Virus record (IMG/VR): IMGVR_UViG_3300021139_000040
Coordinates: 1-40,698 of that record
Length of the DNA: 40,698 bases
Reading direction: 5' to 3' (one strand)
From: a virus
Shown here: piece after piece, positions 21,000 through 30,395 of the stretch
Layout of the letters: every line of letters starts with the position of its first letter
Numbering within the stretch: the stretch's first letter is position 1
Notes under the pieces: model-generated
What the model saw: only the letters and a program-made list of their open reading frames with translations
What the model was told of the DNA's origin: nothing
Database searches by the model: none
Made by a program: the position numbers and the translations under genes

Positions 21000-23498
21000 A
21001 TGGCACGATATAATACCGTATCGTCGACGAGTTCAGTTGCAGGTGGTAGTACAATTACTACTCCTAGTAGCGGCTTATTGACCACACTTACAGGATCTGG
21101 TACAGTAACAGTGCCTAATCCTGTATTATACACGGGCCAAAGTCAAACATTTTACAATTCAACCGGAAGTGCTATTACATTAAGTACACCAAGCGGTGCT
21201 TTTATTACTTCAGGATTTGTACCAGGAAGTACGATTAGTTTGCCAGCCAGCAGTATTATTACCATTGTAAGCGATGGTACAAATTATGATGTAACAAGTT
21301 GGGTTGGCGGAAGTGTAGTCACTGGAAGTTTAACAGCAACCGGCGGAACAATTAATGGAATAACAATTGGTGGATCATCTGCAGCCGCAGGCACATTTAG
21401 TACTTTATCTAGCACTGGTACACTCGGAGCTTCAGGGGTTGTTACATTTACTAATAGTGCCGCAATTACAGTAGGAAACACTAGCACAGGTGCGCTACAA
21501 GTAACAGGCGGAGCAAGTTTTGGTGGAGGTATAAATGCTAATGGAACAAGTTCAATTGGTGGATATAGTTTACTTAATGGCAACGCAACACGCTATATCA
21601 ATTATTATTTAGGTCAAAACACCGATCCCAACACTCCAGGAACTGTTGCAAGTATTATATTATTAATTCCCGATCCAAGCGGCACAGTAAATGCAAATCA
21701 TATGTCAGGAGTTCTTACTGCAAATAGAGGCAGTGCTGGAACTGGCAACGATCATCAAAGTTGGAACATACAAGTACAAAGAAGTTATACAGGTTACACA
21801 CTCCAGCTAACCCCGATAGGATCTGCTCCATTTTTACAATTTGTTACTTGTACATACGGCGCTACTACATATTTTGCAATAGATACTGCAGGTATTGGAC
21901 TAAGCGCACACAATTGGAATTTTGACGGAATATTTTTAAATAATACAAATAGTCAGCTCCCTACACTAGTAGCACGTACATCAGTTGGCAGTATTACCAA
22001 CGTTAGCGGATCTACCTATATGAATATAGGCGGAGTGATAGTACAAAATTCAGCTGGCACAATTGGTATTAATCAAGCTAACCCCAACGGTGCGTTAGAT
22101 GTGGCTGGTGACTTGTATGTTGGCGCTAATACGAATACTGCACGTTTTAAATCAGATGGTACCCACACGTATGTAGATGCTATACCTAGTGGAGGTAATG
22201 TTTATATTCGAACAAACGGTGCTGTTACAGCCGCTACTGTACTTTCAGGTGGAGGTATTAGTACTACCAGTGCTACTACTAATGCGGGAATTGCGGCAAG
22301 CAACTCAGGAACTACAGGATATGCCGCAAGTTTTTCTGGTCTCGCACAAACTTATACAGGTACAGGATACGGCTCCCAAGATCCTTACGATCCAGCAGGC
22401 ACACTGGTAACTATTACATCGTTACCCAATGCTGTAAATAGCGGAGCATTAATAACATTCAATGCTTATAATAGCGGTAATGGTGCTACTGGTGCGCATA
22501 TTGGTGCAGTTGCTGGACCTACTGGTAATGGTCCTGCTAATCTTGTTATTGGACGCAGAACTGGTACTAGCAGTTGGGCAGAAAGTTTACGTGTAGACTA
22601 TAACGGTTATGTTTTAATTGGTTATTCTAGTAATCAAAATTCAAATGCACTACAAGTAAATGGAAATATCTCAGCATCTGGAGTATTCGGCGGCCGTCAT
22701 CCGCTAGCCGGAGAATCCTTTGCAGGATCAGGCGGCGGCAGTGGCTGGATACGTTTTGGTACTTGGTATACCGGTCAAGGAGGTTGCACATTACATGCAA
22801 AACTAGTTTGTCATACTGGATATAACGCAACAGTTAGTCAAAATTGTTTAACAGAAGTATTTTTTAAAACAAGTAACGGTAGTAGTACACAAAGTGGTAC
22901 TGGTGGCGGAAGTTTTTATGGCGACGGGTATGCTATACAGATATTAGCAAACTCAAGCGCACCAAGCGGAATAAGATTTGTGCAAGTAAACGCTAGTCAA
23001 TATGAAATGTGGTGTAACTTTGGTAGCTTTACAGAAAATAGTCATTTTACAGTTTCATTTAGCAATAACACTAGTTGGACAACAGATGGTGCAAGTTCTA
23101 ACCAGAGTGCTCCAACCAGTTATACATATTTAGATATATCAATTTATTCTAATACATATAGTTCAGATGATAATTTAAAAGATATAGTAGGAAATATTGA
23201 CAATGTGTTTGATATTATTGATGCAGTAGATCCTTTCGAATATCAATGGAAGGAAGAATACAGATCTAAACATTTCTTAGAAGATGCCGAAGATGATGCT
23301 ACCAAACACTATGGTATATCTGCTCAGCAATTAGAAAAAGTTGCTCCAAATTTAGTCGAAACAGGAAAAGAAAATATTTTAGGAAGTAGAGATTTTAAAT
23401 CAGTTAAGTATGAACAGCTTACACCTATTTTGTGGAAAGCAATTAAGATGTTGAGAGCAGAAATTGCAGATTTAAAATCACAAATTAATAAAAATTAA
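21000..23498 (+). CDS. Tail fibre 1 with S74 intramolecular chaperone
   Basis: An 832-residue fibre, first of six that start MARYN. The shared N-terminal module covers residues 1-105 but lacks the FNGPG insert of the others. A shaft with TGALQVTGGASFGGGI and LGASGVV repeats follows, then a distinct beta-rich, cysteine-containing tip at about 567-720. Residues 722-832 form a Peptidase_S74 chaperone domain. It has Ser722 and Lys727 in the SDDNLK context, the Ser-x4-Lys spacing of the known autoproteolytic dyad, then YGISAQQLEKVAP and a C-terminal helix. In this family the chaperone drives trimer folding and then cleaves itself off, here predicted just before Ser722. Receptor specificity should lie in the 567-720 tip. 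Confidence 0.85.
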   Translation: MARYNTVSSTSSVAGGSTITTPSSGLLTTLTGSGTVTVPNPVLYTGQSQTFYNSTGSAITLSTPSGAFITSGFVPGSTISLPASSIITIVSDGTNYDVTSWVGGSVVTGSLTATGGTINGITIGGSSAAAGTFSTLSSTGTLGASGVVTFTNSAAITVGNTSTGALQVTGGASFGGGINANGTSSIGGYSLLNGNATRYINYYLGQNTDPNTPGTVASIILLIPDPSGTVNANHMSGVLTANRGSAGTGNDHQSWNIQVQRSYTGYTLQLTPIGSAPFLQFVTCTYGATTYFAIDTAGIGLSAHNWNFDGIFLNNTNSQLPTLVARTSVGSITNVSGSTYMNIGGVIVQNSAGTIGINQANPNGALDVAGDLYVGANTNTARFKSDGTHTYVDAIPSGGNVYIRTNGAVTAATVLSGGGISTTSATTNAGIAASNSGTTGYAASFSGLAQTYTGTGYGSQDPYDPAGTLVTITSLPNAVNSGALITFNAYNSGNGATGAHIGAVAGPTGNGPANLVIGRRTGTSSWAESLRVDYNGYVLIGYSSNQNSNALQVNGNISASGVFGGRHPLAGESFAGSGGGSGWIRFGTWYTGQGGCTLHAKLVCHTGYNATVSQNCLTEVFFKTSNGSSTQSGTGGGSFYGDGYAIQILANSSAPSGIRFVQVNASQYEMWCNFGSFTENSHFTVSFSNNTSWTTDGASSNQSAPTSYTYLDISIYSNTYSSDDNLKDIVGNIDNVFDIIDAVDPFEYQWKEEYRSKHFLEDAEDDATKHYGISAQQLEKVAPNLVETGKENILGSRDFKSVKYEQLTPILWKAIKMLRAEIADLKSQINKN

Positions 23499-23500
23499 AA

Positions 23501-25258
23501 ATGGCACGTTATAATTCTATAAACACAACAGGATCAGTAGCACAAGGAAGCAGTATTGCTAGTCCTTATAGTGGATTATTGACCACTATTACTACTGGTT
23601 CGGGTAGTGTAGCATTGCCAAATCCTGTTTTGTATGCAGGTTCAACTCAGACATTTTATAACAGTACTTCTACAGCAGTCACACTAACAACACCAAGTGG
23701 TGTATTTAACGGCCCGGCCGCAGGCGGAACAAGTTCATTAACATTACCAATTGGTGCTGTAATTACACTAGTAAGCGACGGCACTAATTATATTGCACAA
23801 GATTGGTTAGGTGGTCCTGCTAGTCATACTACTATTAATGCTAGCGGTACAATTACTGCTACTAGCGCAGTTAGTTTTAATCCATCAAATGCCAATATAA
23901 GTATTCAACCTACTGGAACTGGTACCGTTACTATAAACCCAGCAACAGCCGGAACTTTAGACAATGTGGCAATCGGTTCTACTACTGCCAGTAGCGGTAA
24001 ATTTACATCTGTAATTAGTTCGGGCAATGTGGCAATTGGCCAAAGTAGTACAACAAGTTATGCGTTAACTGTATTTGGTACTAGCGGTAGATTTTTTGAT
24101 GCGTTAGGCAATACTACACAAATTAGACTAGCGGCCAGCGAAGGTGGTTGGGCCAGCGGTTATAACTGGGCGGCAAATAATGGCACAGTCTTAGGAGGAC
24201 TACAAGGTAACGGAAGTGGCCAAGCTATGTCATCGCTTGGAGTTTATGTTGGCGGCATGAGTACCCCAACATTAACACTTAATTCAACTCAACTGCTAGT
24301 TGGAACAACGTCTACATCGGATGCGGCAAGAAAAATATTAGCATCAGGTAGTGATGTTAATGCTCAAAAAATTGATGTTACTAATACACAAAGTGGTTCT
24401 TTAATTGAAATAATTGCGGCTGGTTCTACTGCATATAGTATTGGCGGCTGGGATTATAGCGGAGTTATTGAAGCAAATGGTGGCGGTAGCGGAACATCGG
24501 GTTTAGTATTAAGTTCATACAACGGCCCATTAATTTTACAAACTAATGCTCGTACAGAACGTATGAGAATTACCAGTTCAGGATATGTAGGAGTTAACAC
24601 TACTAATACTAATACAGCAACTGGTAGCTATACATTCAACGTGGCGTTACGTGCTAGATTTAATGGCATGATGTTAGGCAATAACGACGGAACCAATGCC
24701 AGCGATAACCGTATTTCATTAGATTGGTCAAGTGGAACCAACGCACAGATTCTAGCTCAACAAAACGTTCCTTTACAATTAGGTAGCAACGGTGCAGTAC
24801 AATTACAAGTACAACCTACGGCATTGGGCGGTGTTACCGTTGGAACTAATTTAGTTGTCAACACGTATACAAATTACAATTTTTACAATTTTAACACTAC
24901 TAGTGGCGGACAATATATTCACATGAAATTAAACCTTACTGCTGGCGGAACTTGTATGTTTATGATCAAAGCAGAAGGATATGATTATGGGTCTGGACAA
25001 AATGTATTTGGTCAATGGTGCGGTTATTGTTATAGCGGTACTAACAGTGTGATTAGTACTGGTGTTGCCAATGGTGGTAATTTTTCTGTAGCTAACAACA
25101 TTTATACGAGTTCTGACAAATATGCTGTAATTGTAGCTTATGCATCAAGTACATATTTTATGAGCTTTACACTAAGTTCAGTAACCATAGGTGAAGGATT
25201 TTATAATATCCAAGTAACTTCTACTACACAAACTGGTAGCAATTCGGGAGCATATTAA
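23501..25258 (+). CDS. Tail fibre 2 with shared N-terminus, unassigned tip
   Basis: A 585-residue fibre that starts 2 bases after the previous stop. Residues 1-108 are the shared MARYN module in the FNGPAAGG variant. The shaft contains NPSNANISIQPTGTGTVTIN, a repeat also present in three other fibres, and a MRITSSGYVGVNTTNTNTATG segment. No S74 domain is present. The C-terminal domain, about residues 460-585, has three cysteines in CMFMIKAEGYDYGSGQNVFG and GQWCGYCYSG and ends in beta strands; this is a receptor-tip type I have seen in marine phage fibres without a known ligand. The gene directly downstream may supply its folding helper. Confidence 0.8.
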   Translation: MARYNSINTTGSVAQGSSIASPYSGLLTTITTGSGSVALPNPVLYAGSTQTFYNSTSTAVTLTTPSGVFNGPAAGGTSSLTLPIGAVITLVSDGTNYIAQDWLGGPASHTTINASGTITATSAVSFNPSNANISIQPTGTGTVTINPATAGTLDNVAIGSTTASSGKFTSVISSGNVAIGQSSTTSYALTVFGTSGRFFDALGNTTQIRLAASEGGWASGYNWAANNGTVLGGLQGNGSGQAMSSLGVYVGGMSTPTLTLNSTQLLVGTTSTSDAARKILASGSDVNAQKIDVTNTQSGSLIEIIAAGSTAYSIGGWDYSGVIEANGGGSGTSGLVLSSYNGPLILQTNARTERMRITSSGYVGVNTTNTNTATGSYTFNVALRARFNGMMLGNNDGTNASDNRISLDWSSGTNAQILAQQNVPLQLGSNGAVQLQVQPTALGGVTVGTNLVVNTYTNYNFYNFNTTSGGQYIHMKLNLTAGGTCMFMIKAEGYDYGSGQNVFGQWCGYCYSGTNSVISTGVANGGNFSVANNIYTSSDKYAVIVAYASSTYFMSFTLSSVTIGEGFYNIQVTSTTQTGSNSGAY

Positions 25259-25259
25259 T

Positions 25260-25538
25260 ATGGAAACACCTAAATTTAATCCTCAAATGTTAGCAGATCC
25301 ACGTAAAATTGAGTGGACACACGAAGTTGCAAGAACAAAATTGTACGCTGACATTAAAGAACAGTTAGATATGTTATATAAAGACATTGATGCTGGTTTG
25401 TTTGGTGACACAGCTAAAACAGGTTCTTGGTATCAACACATTAAACAAGTAAAAGAAACACATCCTGCGGGAAGTATACATAAACCATTTGCACACTTAC
25501 CCGGGCCGGATGGAACTTACGATCCACCAACAGAATAA
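25260..25538 (+). CDS. Putative tail-fibre assembly protein
   Basis: A 92-residue, mainly helical, charged protein. The central YADIKEQLDMLYKDIDAG followed by WYQHIKQVKETHP matches the Y-x-x-I-x-x-QLDxLY...W...IKxxYP signature of small phage proteins encoded next to tail fibres. These are often annotated as fibre assembly or simply hypothetical. The start codon lies 1 base after the stop of fibre 2, so translation is probably coupled to that fibre. The C-terminus is Pro/Gly-rich and likely unstructured. No catalytic motif is visible. Inference: a dedicated chaperone or adaptor for fibre 2 or for the following fibre; a minor virion component is the alternative. Confidence 0.6.
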   Translation: METPKFNPQMLADPRKIEWTHEVARTKLYADIKEQLDMLYKDIDAGLFGDTAKTGSWYQHIKQVKETHPAGSIHKPFAHLPGPDGTYDPPTE

Positions 25539-25541
25539 ACG

Positions 25542-25548
25542 TTAAATA
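25542..25548 (+). promoter_or_regulatory. TTAAATA box before fibre 3
   Basis: TTAAATA ends 6 bases before the ATG at 25555, and no ribosome-binding site is visible in the gap. The same 10-base string GTTAAATATA precedes fibre 6. It may be a weak late-type promoter giving a nearly leaderless message, or simply DNA carried along in recombination. Confidence 0.3.
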
Positions 25549-25554
25549 TAGATT

Positions 25555-27570
25555 ATGGCACGATATAATACAGTCAGTACAACAAGCTCAGTATCAGGTG
25601 GTAATGTAATTACTACACCTAGTAGCGGCCTGTTGACTACACTTACTGGAACAGGTACTGTAACCGTACCTAACCCAGTTTATTATACCGGCCAAACTCA
25701 AACATTTTATAATAGCACTGGTAGTGCTATTACATTAGCTACACCAAGTGGTATATTTAACGGTCCAGGTTCAGGAGCTTCTTCTAATTTAAGTTTACCT
25801 GCTGGTTCTATTATTACAGTTGTTAGTGATGGTACAAATTATATTGTTGAATCTTGGTTAGGCGGAGCCATAGTTGTAAGCGGAACGTTAACAGCTTATG
25901 GAACAGTAGCTATGAATCCAAGCAATGCTAATGTAAGCATACAGCCTACTGGAACTGGCACGTTAAACATGAGCAGTGGTGCTACTGGCTCATTAGACAA
26001 TGTCAGCATTGGAACTACTACACAAGCTAGTGGTAAATTTACAACTCTTAGCTCAACTGGTGTTACTCAGGTAACAGCTGGTACATCAGTTACTTTAGGT
26101 ACTGCCGCAAGTGGAGCACTACAAGTTACAGGCGGCGTGGGTATTGGTGGTGGAATAACAGTAGGTAGCAGTGGTTATTTTGGTGGTAGTGTAGGAATAG
26201 GTATAACTAACCCATCATATCCTTTGGTTGTATCAAATTCTGGTGCCCAAGGTATTGAATTTAGTCCAACCGGCGGCATTAACAGTGGCGGATTCATTCA
26301 AGCATACAATAGATCTGGAGCGGCATATTTAGATTTAACATATTATGCTACTCAATATCACTTTTGGACGAACGGTAATGAGAAATTTACATTAGATTCT
26401 AGCGGTAACTTATCAATAAGCAATAAAGCTTCGAGTCCAACAAATAGTCAAAATCCCCCAGGTAGCTTATACTTTTACGGTCAGGGATGGAATACACTAA
26501 GTGGCTCAACACAATACCAAGGACAAATTAGCCTTGGCGGTGCTTACAGTGCTAGTACAGGTAGCGTAGAACCAGCAATTACGTTTAGCCTAGCTGGTAC
26601 AGGTAACAGTGGTTATAATGCTAGTGCCGGCCCGTCAACATTAACAGAGCGTGTGCGTATCAATAACTATGGTAACATTGGTGTTGGTACAACTACACCG
26701 CAAGTAACACTAGATATGGGTAGCAGAACTGATGCTATCTTATTACCAAGCGGAACATCAGCACAGCGACCTTCAGCAGTAGCAGGTATGATGCGTTATA
26801 ACTCAACCAGCGGTACAGCAGAAGTATATAGTCAAGGATCTTGGAACGCATTTGGTACGGTGGCTAACGGCTTAACAGCAACTACTCCTTTCACTAAATC
26901 ATCTGATATGGTTAACCAAAGTTCAAATGGTACATATTGGATTCAAACTAAAAATATGACTTCGGCACAACAGTATTATGTAGATTATACTAGTACTACA
27001 GGCGGGCCTTGGGTTAGAATTTTCTTAGCTAACACAGATAATTACAATCAAACTAGTTACTCATGGGACAATGCTCAAAGCAGTAACATGCTATTAGATA
27101 GCGCATATTTTATGTATGCGTTTGTTAATAGTTCAACGAATGCTTTAACATATCCTTGGGCATTTAGATTTAATGATAGTACTACACTAAATGGTAGTAG
27201 TGACGGTAATAAAAGTGCGTTCTTAAGTGGTCCTCCTATGGGCCACGGAGGATCTGGATCACCTTTAATTACTTACATGTATACTATTCGGTTAACAGAT
27301 AGCACAGTTTATTCAGGGTACTTACGAACAGGAGTAAGTAGTTTTGGATCGCTATGTGATGACGGTCGTAGTGGAATCTGGGGACAAATTTGTTTAAAAG
27401 CAGGCGGTAGTGGTGGCAGTGGTACCGGTAGTGGCGGTTATAGTGATTTCCCACATTTTAGTTCATTTGCTTATAGCGGAACAGACAATTGGGCGCAAAG
27501 TAACCAAAGTTATACAACAAACAGTTCAGATAGTAATCATAGATTTGGAGTATATTGTAAATTAGTATGA
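25555..27570 (+). CDS. Tail fibre 3 with fibrinogen-like tip
   Basis: A 671-residue fibre with the shared MARYN module at residues 1-105. Shaft repeats include NPSNANVSIQPTGTGTLNMS, VTLGTAASGALQVTGGVGIG and GIGITNPSYPLVVSN. Near residue 400 it has LPSGTSAQRPSAVAGMMRYN, the tip-joint motif also used by the two short fibres at 31673 and 31843. The C-terminus, about 455-671, has GTYWIQTKNMTSAQQYYVDY, WVRIFLANTDNYN and SFGSLCDDGRSGIWGQICLK. This resembles fibrinogen-C-terminal-like domains found on marine phage fibres, which are thought to bind surface glycans. No S74 domain is present. The last codons overlap the start of the thioredoxin-like gene. Confidence 0.8.
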   Translation: MARYNTVSTTSSVSGGNVITTPSSGLLTTLTGTGTVTVPNPVYYTGQTQTFYNSTGSAITLATPSGIFNGPGSGASSNLSLPAGSIITVVSDGTNYIVESWLGGAIVVSGTLTAYGTVAMNPSNANVSIQPTGTGTLNMSSGATGSLDNVSIGTTTQASGKFTTLSSTGVTQVTAGTSVTLGTAASGALQVTGGVGIGGGITVGSSGYFGGSVGIGITNPSYPLVVSNSGAQGIEFSPTGGINSGGFIQAYNRSGAAYLDLTYYATQYHFWTNGNEKFTLDSSGNLSISNKASSPTNSQNPPGSLYFYGQGWNTLSGSTQYQGQISLGGAYSASTGSVEPAITFSLAGTGNSGYNASAGPSTLTERVRINNYGNIGVGTTTPQVTLDMGSRTDAILLPSGTSAQRPSAVAGMMRYNSTSGTAEVYSQGSWNAFGTVANGLTATTPFTKSSDMVNQSSNGTYWIQTKNMTSAQQYYVDYTSTTGGPWVRIFLANTDNYNQTSYSWDNAQSSNMLLDSAYFMYAFVNSSTNALTYPWAFRFNDSTTLNGSSDGNKSAFLSGPPMGHGGSGSPLITYMYTIRLTDSTVYSGYLRTGVSSFGSLCDDGRSGIWGQICLKAGGSGGSGTGSGGYSDFPHFSSFAYSGTDNWAQSNQSYTTNSSDSNHRFGVYCKLV

Positions 27571-27881
27571 TAAACGATCTATTAAATCAACCAGGAATTA
27601 AATGCTTTGTACTAAGTAACAAAGAATGCCCCCATTGTGAGGAATGGATGCAAAATAATTTTGATACTTTTAAAAATCAATTTACTGATGTAACATGGCA
27701 TGTAATTGATTGCTATGAAGAACATCAAGCAGGCCGAATGCCATTTCCTCCGTTAGCAAGTCCGACATTTTATTTGTATAAAGATCCGCAAGATTTTCCT
27801 ATTATTAGTGCAGGTTTTTTACCAGAGCCAGAAATGACAATGAAGTTTAAAAGACTAGTAGAGGCCGTTAAGAATGACTGA
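27567..27881 (+). CDS. Thioredoxin-fold protein with CPHC motif
   Basis: A 104-residue single-domain protein. After a first beta strand (KCFVLSN) comes CPHC at residues 21-24 at the start of a helix. Near residues 65-67 is SPT followed by FYLYK, matching the cis-proline loop and strand of thioredoxin and glutaredoxin folds. CPHC is the active-site type of DsbA-like or glutaredoxin-like oxidoreductases. There is no signal peptide, so it would act in the cytoplasm. The start overlaps the fibre 3 stop (ATGATAA) and the end overlaps the next start, so the three genes are translationally coupled. A thiol oxidoreductase inside a fibre cassette may tune disulfides in cysteine-containing fibre tips; this is inference from position. 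Confidence 0.75.
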   Translation: MINDLLNQPGIKCFVLSNKECPHCEEWMQNNFDTFKNQFTDVTWHVIDCYEEHQAGRMPFPPLASPTFYLYKDPQDFPIISAGFLPEPEMTMKFKRLVEAVKND

Positions 27882-28152
27882 TATTACTAAAGATATTAAT
27901 TATCCTAAAGTAGTGTGGGAACAACTACGCAGATGGCGTGTTGCTCGTCAGCCTTTGCTTGAAAAATTAGATATCGAATCTCTAAGAGCTTTAGAAGTTA
28001 ATGATCAAACAACATTAGCTAGTGTAGTAGCACAAAAAACAGCCTTAAGAGAGATAACTAACTATGATTTTAGTCAAGTTGAGAAGTTAGAAGATATTTT
28101 AAGAATTTGGCCCGAATGTTTGGGTGAAATTCCAGATGAGTTTAAAGTTTAA
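27874..28152 (+). CDS. Putative tail-fibre assembly chaperone
   Basis: A 92-residue helical protein. The sequence WEQLRRWRVARQPLLEKLDI, later VVAQKTALREIT and finally a WPECL turn, resembles the short tail assembly chaperones of phages (R-x-x-LLxxxD...W..YRxxLRDIT...WP). Those proteins are encoded beside tail fibres and help fold or attach them. The start overlaps the end of the thioredoxin-like gene by 8 bases. The next fibre begins 8 bases after its stop. No enzymatic motif is seen. It is probably the companion of fibre 3 or fibre 4. The family match is by pattern only and could be wrong. Confidence 0.6.
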   Translation: MTDITKDINYPKVVWEQLRRWRVARQPLLEKLDIESLRALEVNDQTTLASVVAQKTALREITNYDFSQVEKLEDILRIWPECLGEIPDEFKV

Positions 28153-28155
28153 ATA
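28149..28155 (+). promoter_or_regulatory. TTAAATA box before fibre 4
   Basis: TTAAATA overlaps the stop of the assembly-chaperone-like gene and ends 5 bases before the fibre 4 ATG. No ribosome-binding site is visible. It has the same placement as the boxes before fibres 3 and 6. Confidence 0.3.
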
Positions 28156-28160
28156 CATAT

Positions 28161-30191
28161 ATGGCACGATATAATACAATAAGTTCAACAAATTCAGTAA
28201 CAGGCGGTAGTACAATCACCACTCCTGCTAGCGGTTTGTTGACTACACTAACTGGATCAGGCACGGTAACAATACCTAATCCAGTATATTATACTGGGCA
28301 AAATCAAAGTTTTTATAATAGTACTGCTAGTGCTATAACATTGTCAACTCCAAGCGGAATATTTAATGGCCCAGGTGCTGGAGCATCTAGTACACTGTCG
28401 TTAGCTGCCGGAGCAATTGTCACAATAGCCAGTGATGGTACTAATTATGTTACACAAGGTTGGTTAGGTGGTGTTGCTATTGCAACATCTATCACTGCTA
28501 GTTCTGGTACTCTTAATAGTGTTAGTATAGGATCTACAACTCCGGGAACTGGAGCATTTACTACTTTATCTGCAACAAGTACAACAACATTAGCTGGAGG
28601 AAGCGCTAGCGGTATATTTACATTTAGTAGTAGTCAAACCAGTAATGCATCCAACAACGGTGCAGTTGTAATTACCGGAGGACTTGGAGTTGGTGGTTCT
28701 CAATATACTGGCGGAACAATTAACGGCAGTAACGGTATATATGTTGGTAAAAATTATTCAGGGCTTGGAGCAGGTAATGCTCTAGCAACATTTTACGGAG
28801 TAGACAGCGGTGTAAGTAATACTGGTATTAGTATTACAACAAAAGGTCCTACAAGTCTATATGATACTTCGTCTTATCCGTTACAAGTTTGGGTTAATGG
28901 TACTGCAACGGCTAGTTTTGTGGGCAATGGTTATCTTGGTTTAGGTACAACAAATCCTAGTGATTTGTTTACTATAGATAACAGTAGCGCAAGTAACACA
29001 ACTGGCATTACACTAGCAAGTAGTGGAACAACCGATGCTAGAATTTATGCTAACGGTAGTAATTTAGTATTCAATAGTTTAAGAACTAACCCAATATATT
29101 GGCAAATTAATAGTAGCACTCAAATGGCGTTAAGCGGTAGCGGTTATCTAGGCATTGGAACTACTAATCCCCAAGTACCTTTACAAATTAATGCAACTAA
29201 TACATCTAACACAGCAACTGGCGGCAGTCATTTAAGATTAGAAAATCCATCAGGAAGTCAAACACTGATAGGATTTACATTTAATGGAACAGCAAAAGGT
29301 GCGTTACGTGTTGATAGTTCGGGTAATGTAATTTTTGATTCGTTAGGCGATTACTATTTTAACTATGAATTAGGCGGAACATCGTTTAATTTTAGAAATG
29401 GTGCTACCGGTGTATTCCAAAGCATTTCAGGAACAACTGTAAACTTTCCAGGTGCATTACAATATGGTGGAAATACTGTATTAAGCACAAGTAACTATAC
29501 CAGTTATGTAACACAAGTATCTCCAATTCAAGTTGGTGGCTACAGTTATGCAACTACATCTAACAGAAATTCAATTAACACTATTGGTTCTTATGCATCG
29601 TATCCAGGAGGCAGCGGCGCACCGTCTACTTATGATTATACACTAGAAGTTACTGGTTCCGGTAGAGGCTGGCGTTTAGAAATGGATTGGATTGGAGCTC
29701 CGTCGCCCTATGTAAGCGCACTACGTGATTGCTGTCAAAACTGGTCAAGCTGGTATACTATTTCTGTAGCGGCAGCGTCTGATCGCAGAAGAAAAACTAA
29801 TATAGAACCAGTAACTGATCATAGACAAATTATATTTGGTTTAAATGCTACTCGTTATGATGTTGTGAACGAAGACGGAACGTTAGGAGATGTATCAGAC
29901 CAAGATCCAGATTTACGTGTAGAACGTCCAAAAGAAATTGGTTATATTGCACAAGATGCAATTAAAGTTGTTCCAGAAGTAGTTAAATTTAATCCAAGAC
30001 AAGATACACCAAACGAAGTGGGTTGGGCAAATGCTTACACAGTTGACTATGAAAGATTAGTACCTGTATTAACTGAAGCAACTAAAGAAATTTACACAGA
30101 TATGGATGCAGTTAAGGACATGATGTTGGCAATGCAAGCACAAATTGCCGCATTACAAGCAGAAGTTGCCGCATTGAAAGGAAAACAATAA
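28161..30191 (+). CDS. Tail fibre 4 with S74 chaperone
   Basis: A 676-residue fibre. Residues 1-105 are the shared MARYN module. The shaft shows GAVVITGGLGVGGSQYTGG and two GLGTTNP / GIGTTNPQVPLQI repeats. Residues about 450-538 (SINTIGSYASYPGG, then WRLEMDWIGAP, ending NWSSWYTI) resemble a pyocin-knob-type tip. Residues 540-676 are a Peptidase_S74 domain with Ser540 and Lys545 in SDRRRK, followed by IGYIAQDAIKVVPEVV. A C-terminal coiled coil rich in Ala, Gln and Leu should hold the chaperone trimer. Autocleavage is predicted before Ser540, leaving the knob at the mature tip. The stop overlaps the next start as TAATG. Confidence 0.85.
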   Translation: MARYNTISSTNSVTGGSTITTPASGLLTTLTGSGTVTIPNPVYYTGQNQSFYNSTASAITLSTPSGIFNGPGAGASSTLSLAAGAIVTIASDGTNYVTQGWLGGVAIATSITASSGTLNSVSIGSTTPGTGAFTTLSATSTTTLAGGSASGIFTFSSSQTSNASNNGAVVITGGLGVGGSQYTGGTINGSNGIYVGKNYSGLGAGNALATFYGVDSGVSNTGISITTKGPTSLYDTSSYPLQVWVNGTATASFVGNGYLGLGTTNPSDLFTIDNSSASNTTGITLASSGTTDARIYANGSNLVFNSLRTNPIYWQINSSTQMALSGSGYLGIGTTNPQVPLQINATNTSNTATGGSHLRLENPSGSQTLIGFTFNGTAKGALRVDSSGNVIFDSLGDYYFNYELGGTSFNFRNGATGVFQSISGTTVNFPGALQYGGNTVLSTSNYTSYVTQVSPIQVGGYSYATTSNRNSINTIGSYASYPGGSGAPSTYDYTLEVTGSGRGWRLEMDWIGAPSPYVSALRDCCQNWSSWYTISVAAASDRRRKTNIEPVTDHRQIIFGLNATRYDVVNEDGTLGDVSDQDPDLRVERPKEIGYIAQDAIKVVPEVVKFNPRQDTPNEVGWANAYTVDYERLVPVLTEATKEIYTDMDAVKDMMLAMQAQIAALQAEVAALKGKQ

Positions 30192-30394
30192 TGGCACTTA
30201 ATTATTTTGTTGAAGACTCATTGTATGATGAGAGAATGAATACTTGCAGGCAATGTCCAAGTTATGGAGCATTAGGTGTGTGTAGTGAATGTAAATGCGT
30301 AATGCCTGTTAAGGCTAAATTTGCACATTTTTACTGTCCTATTAAAAAATGGGACAGAGACTATTCTAAACTCGTAATAATCAAATCGGAATAA
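30191..30394 (+). CDS. Small six-cysteine zinc-ribbon-like protein
   Basis: A 67-residue protein with cysteines at 19, 22, 31, 34, 36 and 49. The spacing is C-x2-C-x8-C-x2-C-x-C, then MP, then CP and KKW. This predicts a small zinc-binding domain. The same spacing, with ECKC and CPxxKW conserved, forms the C-terminus of the 2OG oxygenase at 32652-33362. The pattern resembles small cysteine-rich phage and bacterial families of unknown function (DUF6171-like, from memory). The start overlaps the fibre 4 stop by one base, and fibre 5 begins 1 base after its stop, so it is embedded in the fibre operon. It could be an adaptor or a folding partner; no function is established. Confidence 0.7.
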   Translation: MALNYFVEDSLYDERMNTCRQCPSYGALGVCSECKCVMPVKAKFAHFYCPIKKWDRDYSKLVIIKSE

Positions 30395-30395
30395 T

